From NCBI RefSeq assembly GCF_002858925.1, contig NZ_PJRS01000009.1:62001-126000 (forward strand): DNA of 64,000 nucleotides, written 5' to 3'. Within the stretch, counting starts at the first letter, position 1; each line of letters opens with the position of its first letter. This document shows, piece by piece, positions 9,978 to 18,914 of this stretch. The translations under genes were made by a program, and so were the position numbers. The stretch is from Caulobacter zeae (GTDB lineage: Bacteria > Pseudomonadota > Alphaproteobacteria > Caulobacterales > Caulobacteraceae). The notes beneath the pieces were generated by a model that was not told the origin of the DNA, made no database searches, and worked only from the letters and a program-made list of their open reading frames with translations.

Positions 9978-10694
9978 TTATTGATCGGCTTGTTCTTCCT
10001 TGGCCTTCAGCCAATTGCGGGCGACCCAACCCGCACCGATCCAGATCGCGGCCGCAACGACCAGCAGGACGACGTGCTGCACGCCCCCGCCCCGCATCGC
10101 CTGGACGATGGTGTTGCCGGCGAAGGCCGTCAGGGCAATCTTCGGAATGATGCCGATGGCCGTGCCGCTAACGAAGTCTCGCACCCGCATCGGCGTGACG
10201 CCGGCGGCCATGTTGACGACGATGAACGGCGCGGACGGCACCAGGCGCACGATCAGGCTGGCCATGAAGCCGTTCTTGCCGATCAGCTTCATGAACTTGT
10301 GCACGCCGTCGCTGGGCAGGCTGGCCAGCATCTTGCCGCCGAACGCCCGGCCGACCCAGAAGCCGACCATCGACGAGACCAGGGTGCCGATCCAGCTGTA
10401 GGCGAAGCCGGTCCACGGGCCGAAGGCGACCACCGCCGCGGCGATCAGCACGAACTGCGGCACGCCCACGAAGGCCAGGGCCGCGAAGGCGCCGACGGCC
10501 ACAGGCAGGGCCCAAGGCCCGTGCGCGGCGGTCAGCCAGTGCTCGACCGTGGTCTCGCCATCCAGGCCCAGAAGCTGAGCGCCGAACAGGAAGACGATCC
10601 CCACCCCGCCGAACAGCACGAAGGAGACGGCCACCGCGCGCCAGGCGCGGGCGTCCATGTTGGTGAAGAAATCGATGAGACGGCGGATGATCAC
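9978..10694 (-). CDS. TVP38/TMEM64 (DedA-like) membrane protein
   Basis: About 238 residues from the GTG at 10694, which has GAGG eight bases upstream; an ATG at 10712 (six codons longer) is the alternative, and a further 38-codon open extension looks non-coding. Several membrane helices; the SNARE-associated/DedA-type core with FVGVPQFVLIAAAVVAFGP and a conserved Arg-rich loop LIVRLVPSAPFIVVNMAAG. Family members are inner-membrane proteins implicated in lipid or ion translocation; the substrate here is unknown. Transcribed divergently from the ParA-like gene. Confidence 0.85.
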   Translation of the reverse strand: MIIRRLIDFFTNMDARAWRAVAVSFVLFGGVGIVFLFGAQLLGLDGETTVEHWLTAAHGPWALPVAVGAFAALAFVGVPQFVLIAAAVVAFGPWTGFAYSWIGTLVSSMVGFWVGRAFGGKMLASLPSDGVHKFMKLIGKNGFMASLIVRLVPSAPFIVVNMAAGVTPMRVRDFVSGTAIGIIPKIALTAFAGNTIVQAMRGGGVQHVVLLVVAAAIWIGAGWVARNWLKAKEEQADQ

Positions 10695-10859
10695 GGCCCC
10701 TGCCTCGCGCATGGCTATCGCCGGGTCAAGCGCCCCGATGGCGTCAAAAGCGTGGCCGGTGCGCATTCGGGGCCAAACTTCGCCGTTCAGGCGGGCGCCT
10801 GAGGCAGGATTCCCGCTTCGCGACATTTACGTTGCGATAACGTCGTAGAGCGACGCTAC

Positions 10860-10868
10860 TTATCCACA
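10860..10868 (+). promoter_or_regulatory. Perfect DnaA box (TTATCCACA)
   Basis: TTATCCACA matches the 9-mer DnaA consensus exactly, 41 bp before the GTG of the ParA-like gene. A GATTC site (GANTC, CcrM methylation in Caulobacter) lies at 10808-10812 and an inverted repeat ACGTT-N5-AACGT at 10829-10843. Together these suggest cell-cycle or DnaA control of the gene, but a single 9-mer can occur by chance. Confidence 0.5.
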
Positions 10869-10908
10869 GGCCTGCAGGGGGACGCGGGCGCTTGGTGAGG
10901 AAACGTAC

Positions 10909-11574
10909 GTGAAGACCTTGGCTGTCATCTCGCGCAAGGGGGGCGCGGGCAAAACCACTCTATCCGTCAACCTGTCGATCGCCGCCCATCTGGCCGGCTG
11001 CCGCACGATCCTGGCCGACATCGATCCGCAGCGCTCGGCGTCGGACGTGCTGCGCGGCCGCGAGGCCGACGGTCCGGCCCTGCTGGAAAGCAGCGCCGGC
11101 AAGCTGTTCCAGGCCCGCTACCACGCCGAACACGAGCGGGTGGACCTGATGCTGATCGACACGCCCGCCTCGCCCGAGGCCGACGTCGTCACCGCCATCA
11201 ACACCGCCGACCTGTGCCTGCTGGTCTGCCGCCCGACCTTCCTCGACATCGCCGCCGTGGCGCGCTCGGCAGAGGCCGTGCGGCGCCTGGGCAAGAACGG
11301 CCTGATCGTCATCAACCAGGCGCCGGCCAAGCGCGGCGGCCAGGAGCCGGCCAGCGTGGTCAAGGCCGCCGAGGCCCTGCGCTTCTGCGGCCTGCCGCTG
11401 GCGGCCGTCGGCCTGCGTTCGCGCGCGGCCTTCCAGCAGTCGATCGCCCACGGCCGCTCGGTGCTGGAGTGGGAGCCCGCCGGGGCCGCCGCCCAGGAGA
11501 TCAGCCGCCTGTGGACCCAGGTCGCCGGCCATCTGGCGCTGCCGGTCGCCGCCCCGGCCGCCCGCGCCAGCTGA
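10909..11574 (+). CDS. Orphan ParA/MinD-family ATPase
   Basis: 221 residues. Deviant Walker A ISRKGGAGKTTLS at residues 7-19 with the signature lysine, switch I/Walker A' LADIDPQRSASDVL, and LMLIDTPASPEAD. ParA/MinD/VirC1-type ATPases position DNA or protein cargo through ATP-dependent dimerisation. No parB or other partner lies nearby, and the chromosomal parAB and mipZ are different genes, so the cargo is unknown. The GTG start has GAGG eight bases upstream. The C-terminal region is Ala/Arg-rich and could bind DNA nonspecifically. A DnaA box precedes it. Confidence 0.85.
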   Translation: MKTLAVISRKGGAGKTTLSVNLSIAAHLAGCRTILADIDPQRSASDVLRGREADGPALLESSAGKLFQARYHAEHERVDLMLIDTPASPEADVVTAINTADLCLLVCRPTFLDIAAVARSAEAVRRLGKNGLIVINQAPAKRGGQEPASVVKAAEALRFCGLPLAAVGLRSRAAFQQSIAHGRSVLEWEPAGAAAQEISRLWTQVAGHLALPVAAPAARAS

Positions 11575-11635
11575 ACCTTGCCCGCCCCGCCCGACGGCGG
11601 GCATGGTCGCGGCTCCTACAGTTTCGGAGTCGCGC

Positions 11636-12169
11636 ATGAACCTTCTCGGCATTTCCGGCAGCCTGCGGGCCGGCTCGTTCAACACCGCCCTCCTCCGCGC
11701 CGCCCAGGGCCTGGCGCCTGACGGCGTGTCGATCACCCAGTTCTCGCTGCGCGACCTGCCGTTCTTCGACCAGGACCTCGAGGCCGAGGGCGATCCCGCC
11801 GCCGTCGTCGCCTGGAAAGAGGCGGTGCGCGCTGCCGACGGCCTGCTGATCGCCTGCCCGGAATACAACGGCGGGATCACCGGCGTGCTGAAGAACGCCA
11901 TCGACTGGGCCTCGCGCGGCAAGCCCGCGCCACTGGCCGGCAAGCTGTGCTGCCTGGTCGGCGCCTCGCCGGGCATGACCGGAACCGTCCGCGCCCAGGA
12001 CGCCCTGCGCCTGTCCCTGCGCCGCTCCGGCGCCCGCACCGAACCGCAGGGCGACGTCCTGGTCGGCCAGGCCCACACCAAGATCGAGGAGGGCGCGCTA
12101 ACCGACGAGCGCACGATCGAGGCCCTGCGCCGGCACATCGCGGAGTTCGTGGAGTTGGTGCGGGCCTAA
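11636..12169 (+). CDS. NADPH-dependent FMN reductase (flavodoxin-like)
   Basis: 177 residues beginning MNLLGISGSLRAGSFN, the phosphate-binding loop of the FMN_red family. IACPEYNGGITGVLKNAIDW is the second flavin-site motif. Such enzymes reduce FMN, quinones, azo compounds or chromate with NAD(P)H in the cytoplasm. I chose the ATG at 11636, which has GGAG upstream; the 11-codon N-terminal extension is not conserved-looking. Transcribed downstream of the ParA-like gene with a 61-bp gap. Confidence 0.9.
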   Translation: MNLLGISGSLRAGSFNTALLRAAQGLAPDGVSITQFSLRDLPFFDQDLEAEGDPAAVVAWKEAVRAADGLLIACPEYNGGITGVLKNAIDWASRGKPAPLAGKLCCLVGASPGMTGTVRAQDALRLSLRRSGARTEPQGDVLVGQAHTKIEEGALTDERTIEALRRHIAEFVELVRA

Positions 12170-12171
12170 TG

Positions 12172-12290
12172 CCCCTCCCCCCGAAGGGGGAGATGGACCG
12201 GAGGGCCGGAGGGGGAAGCGGCTGCTGCACTGCCGCAATCACTTCCCCCTCCGTCGCTCTGCGACAGCTCCCCCTTGGGGGAGGGTCCCC
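12172..12290. repeat. Palindromic intergenic repeat (GGGGGAG hairpin family), copy 1
   Basis: Two GC-rich hairpins bracket the element: CTCCCCC..GGGGGAG at 12176-12192 and CTCCCCC-TT-GGGGGAG at 12268-12283, with GGACCGGAGGGCCGGAGG-type inner inverted sequence. It fills the gap between convergent genes. Related copies are at 36837-36972 and 51711-51841, and shortened hairpins at 21887, 40672, 42127 and 57753. Confidence 0.8.
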
Positions 12291-12295
12291 TGGAA

Positions 12296-12880
12296 CTACT
12301 TCACCTGCGACGGGTCGTAGTTGGCCCCGAAGTCCAGCACGAACAGCGGGCCCAGCACCACGGTCTGCTTGGCCGAGCCCAGGTGCAGCGACACCGCCGC
12401 CCCGCCCTTGTCGGCGTCCATCGTGGCGCGGCCGCTGACGGTGTAGATCTTCCAGTCGGGGCTATCGACCTTGATCGCCCCGCCCTCGACGATGCCGCCC
12501 CACGGCTCGGCTGACTGCTGGACGCGGACATTGGTCACGGTGGCGGCCGGCGCGCCGCCTTCCACGGCCTCGGCCTTGGCCCAGAAGGCCACGGTGATGA
12601 CGTCGCCCTTGGTGATCTTGCCGTTGACCGCCTGGCTGCCCGAGACCCGCCAGGCCGCCGCCGGATCGGGCGTGGCGACTGCCACCCGCACCCCGCCGCC
12701 GCCGACCACGGCCTTGTCCTTGACGTAGGCGTTGGTCTGGCCGGGTCCGTAGACGTTCCAGGCCGTCGACGGCTTGTTGATGGCGTACTTCATGATTCCC
12801 TCGTCGGCCGCCGTGGCGACCGGCGCGGACAGCGACAGGGCGAGCGCCGCGACGGCGGCCCCGAGAATCGTCTTCTTCAT
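12296..12880 (-). CDS. Secreted beta-rich protein, possible carbohydrate-binding module
   Basis: 194 residues. A Sec signal peptide of about 24 residues ends at VATAADEG. The mature part is a single beta-rich domain (ITKGDVITVAFWAKAEAVEG, DWKIYTVSGRATMDADKGG) that resembles jelly-roll CBM4/9-like carbohydrate-binding modules in spacing; no catalytic motif is visible. Probably periplasmic or outer-surface. It stands alone between the repeat and aspC, and the true ligand is unknown. Confidence 0.7.
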   Translation of the reverse strand: MKKTILGAAVAALALSLSAPVATAADEGIMKYAINKPSTAWNVYGPGQTNAYVKDKAVVGGGGVRVAVATPDPAAAWRVSGSQAVNGKITKGDVITVAFWAKAEAVEGGAPAATVTNVRVQQSAEPWGGIVEGGAIKVDSPDWKIYTVSGRATMDADKGGAAVSLHLGSAKQTVVLGPLFVLDFGANYDPSQVK

Positions 12881-13137
12881 ATGGCTTCCCCCTTCCGAAA
12901 GGCATGATCTTGCTCGCCCGCGCGATGCGAACGAACGGCCGTCTCCTTCCCTGGAGGATTGTCGAAAATGCTCCGACCACGTCCCCCGACGCGGGGTTCC
13001 GTCGTGCGCGCGGCGGAACCTTGTTCTCTAATGGTAGCGGTAGCGCGAGCGACACAAACTGGCAAGAAGCCGCGCTTTGCGGCCCCTCCCGCGTTGCACC
13101 GCGAGGGGGTCGGGCGTAAAGACCGCCGCAATCCTGA

Positions 13138-14370
<1,233 letters not shown>

Positions 14371-14397
14371 GCTTTCCGGCCTATCCGGAAACGACGA

Positions 14398-14425
14398 AGC
14401 CGCGGCCCTCAGGCCGCGGCTTTTT
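14398..14425 (+). terminator. Rho-independent terminator of aspC
   Basis: A perfect 10-bp GC-rich stem (AGCCGCGGCC/GGCCGCGGCT) with loop CTCA, followed by TTTT on the plus strand, 28 bp after the aspC stop. Confidence 0.9.
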
Positions 14426-14431
14426 CATTGC

Positions 14432-14668
14432 TCAGTGCTTCTCGCGCCAGCCGGCCTTGGCGTCTTCCTGGGTCATGCTCAGGTGCACCGCGTCGTCGTC
14501 GACGTATTCCACCCACGACAGCGGGATCATGTGGTGCTTGAGGCCTGAGCCCAGGTCGAGCTTTGTCAGCTCGATCTCCGTGCCGACCACGTGGTCGACC
14601 CGGCCGACATGCTTGCCGTCGGAACCGACCACCTCGAGATGCTCGCGGATCAGAGATGCATCCATCAT
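14432..14668 (-). CDS. DUF2171/PRC-barrel-like small protein
   Basis: 78 residues starting MMDASL; the ATG at 14668 has GGGAGGA eight bases upstream. The sequence contains VVGSDGKHVGRVDHVVGTEIELTK and HHMIPLSWVEYVDDDAVHLS, the layout of the DUF2171 family, a small beta-barrel related to PRC barrels. Cytoplasmic; function unknown, members are common in alphaproteobacteria and Deinococcus-like genomes and often linked to stress. Convergent with aspC. Confidence 0.8.
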   Translation of the reverse strand: MMDASLIREHLEVVGSDGKHVGRVDHVVGTEIELTKLDLGSGLKHHMIPLSWVEYVDDDAVHLSMTQEDAKAGWREKH

Positions 14669-14822
14669 CGGACATGTCCTCCCGTCGGCGCCGTCTCCAC
14701 GGCGGCGCCATGGCCCTTGAAACGGCTGTGGGCGACCATTGGTTTCCCGATTGCCGAGCCCATGCGTTCGCCTTACGTTCGCCGGCAGGACCGCAAGGCC
14801 AGGCGGTTCAAGGAGACGCGTC

Positions 14823-15410
14823 ATGCTCACCCTCTTCCATGCCCCGCGATCGCGCTCGACGCGCTTCCTCTGGCTGCTGGAGGAACTGGGCGCGCCCTAT
14901 CGCATCGAGAAGGTCGACATCTTCCGCAGCATGAGCGGCACGGGCGCGCGCGACCCGCGCAACCCCCATCCGCACGGCCAGGTGCCGGCCCTGCTGGACG
15001 ACGGCGTGCTGATCACCGAAAGCGCCGCCATCGCCCTCTACCTGACCGACAAGTTCCCGACCGCGGGCCTAGGGCCGATGATCAGCGACCCGCACCGCGG
15101 CCCCTACCTGTCTTGGCTGGCCTATTATGCGGGCGTGCTGGAGCCGGCGGTGACCAATCTCTGGAAGCAGCGGCAAGACGACCAGGACAAGCTCCAGTAC
15201 GCGGCCCTGGACGAGCGCCTGCGCACCACCCTGGAAAAGCAGCCCTGGCTGCTGGGCGAGCAGTTCTCGGCGGCCGACATCCTGTTCGTCAGCCTGTTGC
15301 AGTTCGCACGCCAGATGCTGCCGGCCCATGCGGTCTATGACGACTGGCTGGCCCGCGCCAACGCCCGCCCCGCCCTCGCCCGCGCCCTGGCCAAGGACGA
15401 CCTGTCTTGA
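14823..15410 (+). CDS. Glutathione S-transferase family protein
   Basis: 195 residues from the ATG at 14823, with AAGGAG nine bases upstream. An N-terminal thioredoxin-like domain (LFHAPRSRSTRFLWLLEELG, GQVPALLDDGVLITESAAIALYL with the glutathione-binding ES pair) is followed by an all-helical C-terminal domain. Cytosolic conjugating or reducing enzyme; substrate unknown. Its end overlaps the start of the next gene by four bases (ATGA-type overlap at 15407-15410). Confidence 0.9.
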   Translation: MLTLFHAPRSRSTRFLWLLEELGAPYRIEKVDIFRSMSGTGARDPRNPHPHGQVPALLDDGVLITESAAIALYLTDKFPTAGLGPMISDPHRGPYLSWLAYYAGVLEPAVTNLWKQRQDDQDKLQYAALDERLRTTLEKQPWLLGEQFSAADILFVSLLQFARQMLPAHAVYDDWLARANARPALARALAKDDLS

Positions 15411-16342
15411 AAAAAGCCGCCCTCGCCGTCGCCTTCCTGCTGAGCGCCGCCACCCCGGCGCTGGCCGGACGCATCGACGCCGTGCTCAGCGACGACGCCC
15501 TGACCGTCACAGAGGACGGCAGGACCGTGCTGGTCTACCGCACCAAGCCGCTGGACCCGGCCAAGGAGCCGGGCCGCTCCAACTACGTCCACCCGCTGTA
15601 CGCGCCCGACGGCACGGTGCTGACCGAGGATCGGCCCGCCGATCACCTGCACCAGCGGGGGGCCTTCTGGAGCTGGCACCAGGTGCTGGTCGACGGCAAG
15701 AGCATCGGCGACGGCTGGTTCATGCAGGGCCTCTCCTTCAACATCCACGACCGCAGCTTCGAGGGCGACGCGGCCGGACGCGGCAAGCTGACGGTCAAGG
15801 CCGATTGGCTGGTCAATTCCGGGCCCGAAGTGGTCTATGCCGCCACCGAGACGACCTCGATCATCGTCCACCCGCTGAAGGGCGGCGCGCGGCGGATCGA
15901 GTTCGACACCACCATCACCGCCCGCACCGACAGCCTGGCCCTGGGCGGCAGCAACGACGTCAAGGGCTATGGCGGCTTCTCGATCAGGCTGATCCGCCCC
16001 GACGCCCTGGTGTTCGGCTCGGACGGCAGGCAGGTCAAAGCCCAGAACGAGCCGGTCGACGCCGGCAAGGCCATGGGCTTCGCCTGGCCCGCGGCGCCGG
16101 GCGTCCCGGCCTGGACCGTGGGCCTTAGCTGCAAGGCCAACGGCAAGCCGATCACCCGCTGGATCCTGCGCAACGAACTGTCGATGCAGAACTGCGTCTT
16201 CCCCGGCCGCGCGCCCTATGTGATCAAGAAGGGTGAAAGCCTGCGCCTGCAGGAAACCCTCGTCATCCGCCCGGCCAGCAAGCGCACGCCCGCTCCGGCC
16301 GCCACGCCCCAATCCCAGCCCCTGTCCCAACCCAAGACCTGA
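15407..16342 (+). CDS. Secreted DUF6807 (PmoA-like) protein
   Basis: 311 residues with a cleavable signal peptide (KKAALAVAFLLSAATPALAG). The mature region is beta-rich with HPLYAPDGTVLTEDRPADHLHQRG and GFAWPAAPGVPAWTVGLSC, matching what databases call the methane-oxygenase-PmoA-like or DUF6807 family; despite the label it is not a methane monooxygenase. The family is often found next to sugar catabolism genes. The conserved DH..H cluster might bind metal or ligand. The C-terminal 25 residues are Pro/Gln-rich. Coupled to the GST gene by overlap, although a functional link is not evident. Confidence 0.75.
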   Translation: MKKAALAVAFLLSAATPALAGRIDAVLSDDALTVTEDGRTVLVYRTKPLDPAKEPGRSNYVHPLYAPDGTVLTEDRPADHLHQRGAFWSWHQVLVDGKSIGDGWFMQGLSFNIHDRSFEGDAAGRGKLTVKADWLVNSGPEVVYAATETTSIIVHPLKGGARRIEFDTTITARTDSLALGGSNDVKGYGGFSIRLIRPDALVFGSDGRQVKAQNEPVDAGKAMGFAWPAAPGVPAWTVGLSCKANGKPITRWILRNELSMQNCVFPGRAPYVIKKGESLRLQETLVIRPASKRTPAPAATPQSQPLSQPKT

Positions 16343-16345
16343 ACC

Positions 16346-16522
16346 ATGGCCGAGATCCTCAACCTCAACCACGCCCGCAAGGCCAAGGCCAAGACCAACG
16401 CCAAGCAGACGGCCGCCGAGAACCGCGCCCGCTTTGGCCGCACCAAGGCCGAAAAGACCCTCGACTCGGCCCGGGCCGAGAAGCTTTCGCGCGCCCTCGA
16501 CGGCGCCAAGCGCGAGGAATGA
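16346..16522 (+). CDS. DUF4169 family small basic protein
   Basis: 58 residues, highly charged and helical, beginning MAEILNLNHARKAKAKT. It fits DUF4169, a short alphaproteobacterial family of unknown function. In many relatives this gene sits beside a ribbon-helix-helix gene; here the RHH gene is about 5 kb away at 21670. It follows the DUF6807 gene by 3 bp and its stop overlaps the start of the next membrane protein, so it is part of a co-translated run 14823-17708. Confidence 0.8.
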   Translation: MAEILNLNHARKAKAKTNAKQTAAENRARFGRTKAEKTLDSARAEKLSRALDGAKREE

Positions 16523-17151
16523 GCGAGCCCTTCCACCGCGACCCGCGGGCGGAATCCTTCACCTCAGGCCAGCGGAAATGGGCGGAGGCGGCGATCTACG
16601 CCGGCGTGGTCGGCGCGCTGCTGGTCGGCTGCCATCTGTTCTGGAACTGGATGATCCCGCTGGATCCAGCCTGGTCGCCGCCGCCGCGCAACCAGACCCT
16701 CGTCGCCAGCGGCGTCTTCGCCAGCAGCACCGACGCCTTCCAGCCGCGCGGCTATGACTTCGTGGGCCTCGGCGGCGGCCACCTGCGCCTGCGCTGCACG
16801 CCCTATGCCGACGCCTCGCCGACCATCAGGGGCAACTGCCTGGCCGGACGCGGTCGCCTGGGCGACTACGGGGGCCAGCGCGTCAGCGTGCGCTACTACG
16901 AACTGCCCGGCTTCGATGGCGAACCCGAACGCATCCTGTTGAGCGCCAACGCCGGGCGGCGCTGGATCCTGTCTCCTGAGGACCAGGCCGATCGTCTGGC
17001 GGCCGGCGCGGCGAGCCAAAGGCGCAACGAGGTTTCTCCACGCGCCATGACGTCGTTCACGGGCGCGATCATCCTCTTCGTGATCGCCGCCATGATCTTC
17101 GATGTGGCGCGTCGCAGGACGCGCCCCCGTCCCGCTCCATCGAACAAATGA
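16519..17151 (+). CDS. Membrane protein, paralogue A of a tandem pair
   Basis: 210 residues: cytoplasmic N-terminus, a membrane helix at about 24-48, a domain with DPAWSPPPRNQTLVASGVF, LRLRCTPYAD and VSVRYYELPG, and a second helix near 175-195 followed by an Arg/Pro tail. The next gene encodes a clear paralogue with the same layout and motifs. I do not recognise a named family. The Cys pair around LRLRC and GNCLAG could form a disulphide if the domain is periplasmic. Starts by a 4-bp overlap with DUF4169 and overlaps the next start by four bases. Confidence 0.75.
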   Translation: MSEPFHRDPRAESFTSGQRKWAEAAIYAGVVGALLVGCHLFWNWMIPLDPAWSPPPRNQTLVASGVFASSTDAFQPRGYDFVGLGGGHLRLRCTPYADASPTIRGNCLAGRGRLGDYGGQRVSVRYYELPGFDGEPERILLSANAGRRWILSPEDQADRLAAGAASQRRNEVSPRAMTSFTGAIILFVIAAMIFDVARRRTRPRPAPSNK

Positions 17152-17708
17152 CCGAACAGCCCCGCTCCCCCTGGCCGTTTCAGGCCCTGGCGTTCCGCTT
17201 CGCGCCGGTGCTGGTGGCCGTCATCGCCTGGAACGCGATCTGGGATTGGGCGACACCGGTCGATCCGGCCTGGACCCCGCCGCCCTGCGAACGAACGGTC
17301 CTGACCATCGGCGTCTTCAAGACCGCCACCGATGCGCCTCGGGCCGACGGCTACGAATTCGAGACGGTCGACGGACGCCGCCTGCGCCTGCGCTGCCGGC
17401 CGGCCGGCGCGGTCGCCGACGATTGCCTGAACGGCGGGGGAAAGGTCGGCGACCATTCGGGCCGCTACACTACAGTGCGTTACTACGAGCGGATCGAAGG
17501 CCAGGGCGCCGCGCCCAGGCTTGTGTTGCTGGGCGCAAAGTCGGGCGCGGAGTGGTTGCTGCGCACCGACAACCAGAAAGCGAAACTGACCGCGCTGGGC
17601 CAGGCCGAACGGCGGCGCAAGGCGCACTTACGGACGGCGATCTCTACCGTCCTGACCCTCTTGGCCGGTTTCATCGGCCTTGGGCTTTTCCGCCGCTTCC
17701 GGCGCTGA
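17148..17708 (+). CDS. Membrane protein, paralogue B of a tandem pair
   Basis: 186 residues sharing with the preceding protein the N-terminal helix, DPAWTPPPCERTVLTIGVF, the LRLRCRPAG segment, VRYYER and a C-terminal helix (about 165-182) ending in an Arg cluster. The shared motifs and order show a tandem duplication that has diverged. The middle region with paired cysteines is probably periplasmic. Function unknown. Last gene of the coupled run. Confidence 0.75.
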   Translation: MTEQPRSPWPFQALAFRFAPVLVAVIAWNAIWDWATPVDPAWTPPPCERTVLTIGVFKTATDAPRADGYEFETVDGRRLRLRCRPAGAVADDCLNGGGKVGDHSGRYTTVRYYERIEGQGAAPRLVLLGAKSGAEWLLRTDNQKAKLTALGQAERRRKAHLRTAISTVLTLLAGFIGLGLFRRFRR

Positions 17709-17717
17709 GCGGCAGGC

Positions 17718-17882
17718 TCAGCGCGGAACCAGAAAGCGCGCGCCCTTGGGCAGGCTGTCGCAGCAGCCGACCACGGGCGTGGCCGGAACTTCGCCCATCC
17801 GCTTCCAGGCGGCGATCAGGCGCTCGATCGCCCAAACCCAGCCGAACGTGGCTTCCTTATGGGTCTTGTGGAACTCTTCCAT
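17718..17882 (-). CDS. Small 54-residue protein
   Basis: ATG at 17882 with AGGAG eight bases upstream, TGA at 17718. The product starts MEEFHKTHKEATFGWVW, continues as an amphipathic helix (AIERLIAAWKRMGEV) and ends with a CC pair and basic C-terminus. No membrane segment or recognised family. Its good ribosome site, normal amino-acid composition and divergent orientation to the LysR gene, sharing its operator region, argue that it is real. It stops 9 bp from the end of the convergent paralogue B. Confidence 0.6.
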   Translation of the reverse strand: MEEFHKTHKEATFGWVWAIERLIAAWKRMGEVPATPVVGCCDSLPKGARFLVPR

Positions 17883-17959
17883 GGCCGCATCTCCTATTCC
17901 CCGGCGACACTGGGAAGATTGGCCTGATCGAGGCGCGCGACAAACGTGGTTCGTTGAGC

Positions 17960-17983
17960 TATGGATAAGCCATACTTATGGCT
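17960..17983. promoter_or_regulatory. Overlapping inverted repeats, putative LysR operator
   Basis: Three alternating half-sites: TATGG (17960-17964), CCATA (17970-17974) and TATGG (17977-17981). The last two form a perfect palindrome AGCCATA-CT-TATGGCT at 17968-17983 that includes the LysR start codon at 17978. It lies between the divergent 54-residue gene and the LysR gene, where LysR proteins normally autoregulate. Confidence 0.5.
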
Positions 17984-18910
17984 GACATCCTTGCTTCATA
18001 TTCGCTCGGCGCCATCCGCGTCTTCGAGGCCGCCGCCCGGCTGAAGAGCTTCACGCGCGCCGCCGACGAGCTGGGCGTCACCCAGGCCGCCGTCAGCTGG
18101 CAGGTGAAGACCCTGGAACAGCGGCTGGGTCAGCCGCTGTTCGTGCGCAAGGTGCGCGAGGTCGACCTGACCCCGGCCGGCGAACGACTGGCGCGCGCCG
18201 CCACCGAGTCCATGGGGCTGCTGCGCGCGGCGCTGTCGGATCTGGTCGAGGCCGACCAGGGCGTGCTGGCGATCACCACCATGCAGAGCCTGGCCAACCA
18301 TTGGCTGGCCGCGCGCCTGGGCGCCTTCCAGCTGGCCCACCCGATGATCGCCGTGCGGCTGGAAGGCAGCCACGTTCTGCGCGACCTTGGTCGCGGCGAG
18401 GCGGACCTAGGTCTGCGCGCGGGAAACGGCGACTGGCCGGGCCTGGCCGCCCACTTCCTGATGCCCTTCGTCCAGACCGCCCTCTGCTCGCCCGAGTTCC
18501 TGGCCCGGCATGGCCCGTTCGAGCGCCCCGCCGACCTGCTGGCCGCGCCCCGCATCGGCGCCTCTCGCGAGTGGGAAGTGTGGTTCCGCGCCGCCGGCGT
18601 CACGCCGCCGCAAGGCCCCGAGGCCCCGCGCCTGGAAGCCGACGCCCAGTCGATCGAAGTGGCCTCGGCCCTCGCCGGCCAGGGCCTGGCCGTCGGCTCG
18701 CCGATCTTCTTCGCCGCCGAGATCGCGTCGGGACGGCTGGTGCAGCCGTTCGACATCGCGCCGCACTACGGCGACGGCTACTGGCTGGTCTATCCGCAGG
18801 AGCGTCGGCGCGTGCGCAAGATCGCCGCCTTCCGCGACTGGATCCTCGAGGCCGTGGCCGCCGACCCGTCCATCGCCCGCTACGCGGCGGCCGACGAACG
18901 GGCCGACTGA
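17978..18910 (+). CDS. LysR-family regulator (GcvA-like)
   Basis: 310 residues. N-terminal winged helix-turn-helix (FEAAARLKSFTRAADELGVTQAAVSWQVKTLEQRLGQPLF), then a type-2 periplasmic-binding-like effector domain (about 95-300). The GAIRVFEAAARLKSFTRAADEL start and AVSWQVKTLE pattern are typical of GcvA-type LysR proteins. The ligand and targets are unknown; the divergent 54-residue gene is the nearest candidate. The start codon lies within a palindromic operator. Confidence 0.9.
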   Translation: MADILASYSLGAIRVFEAAARLKSFTRAADELGVTQAAVSWQVKTLEQRLGQPLFVRKVREVDLTPAGERLARAATESMGLLRAALSDLVEADQGVLAITTMQSLANHWLAARLGAFQLAHPMIAVRLEGSHVLRDLGRGEADLGLRAGNGDWPGLAAHFLMPFVQTALCSPEFLARHGPFERPADLLAAPRIGASREWEVWFRAAGVTPPQGPEAPRLEADAQSIEVASALAGQGLAVGSPIFFAAEIASGRLVQPFDIAPHYGDGYWLVYPQERRRVRKIAAFRDWILEAVAADPSIARYAAADERAD

Positions 18911-18914
18911 GCCT

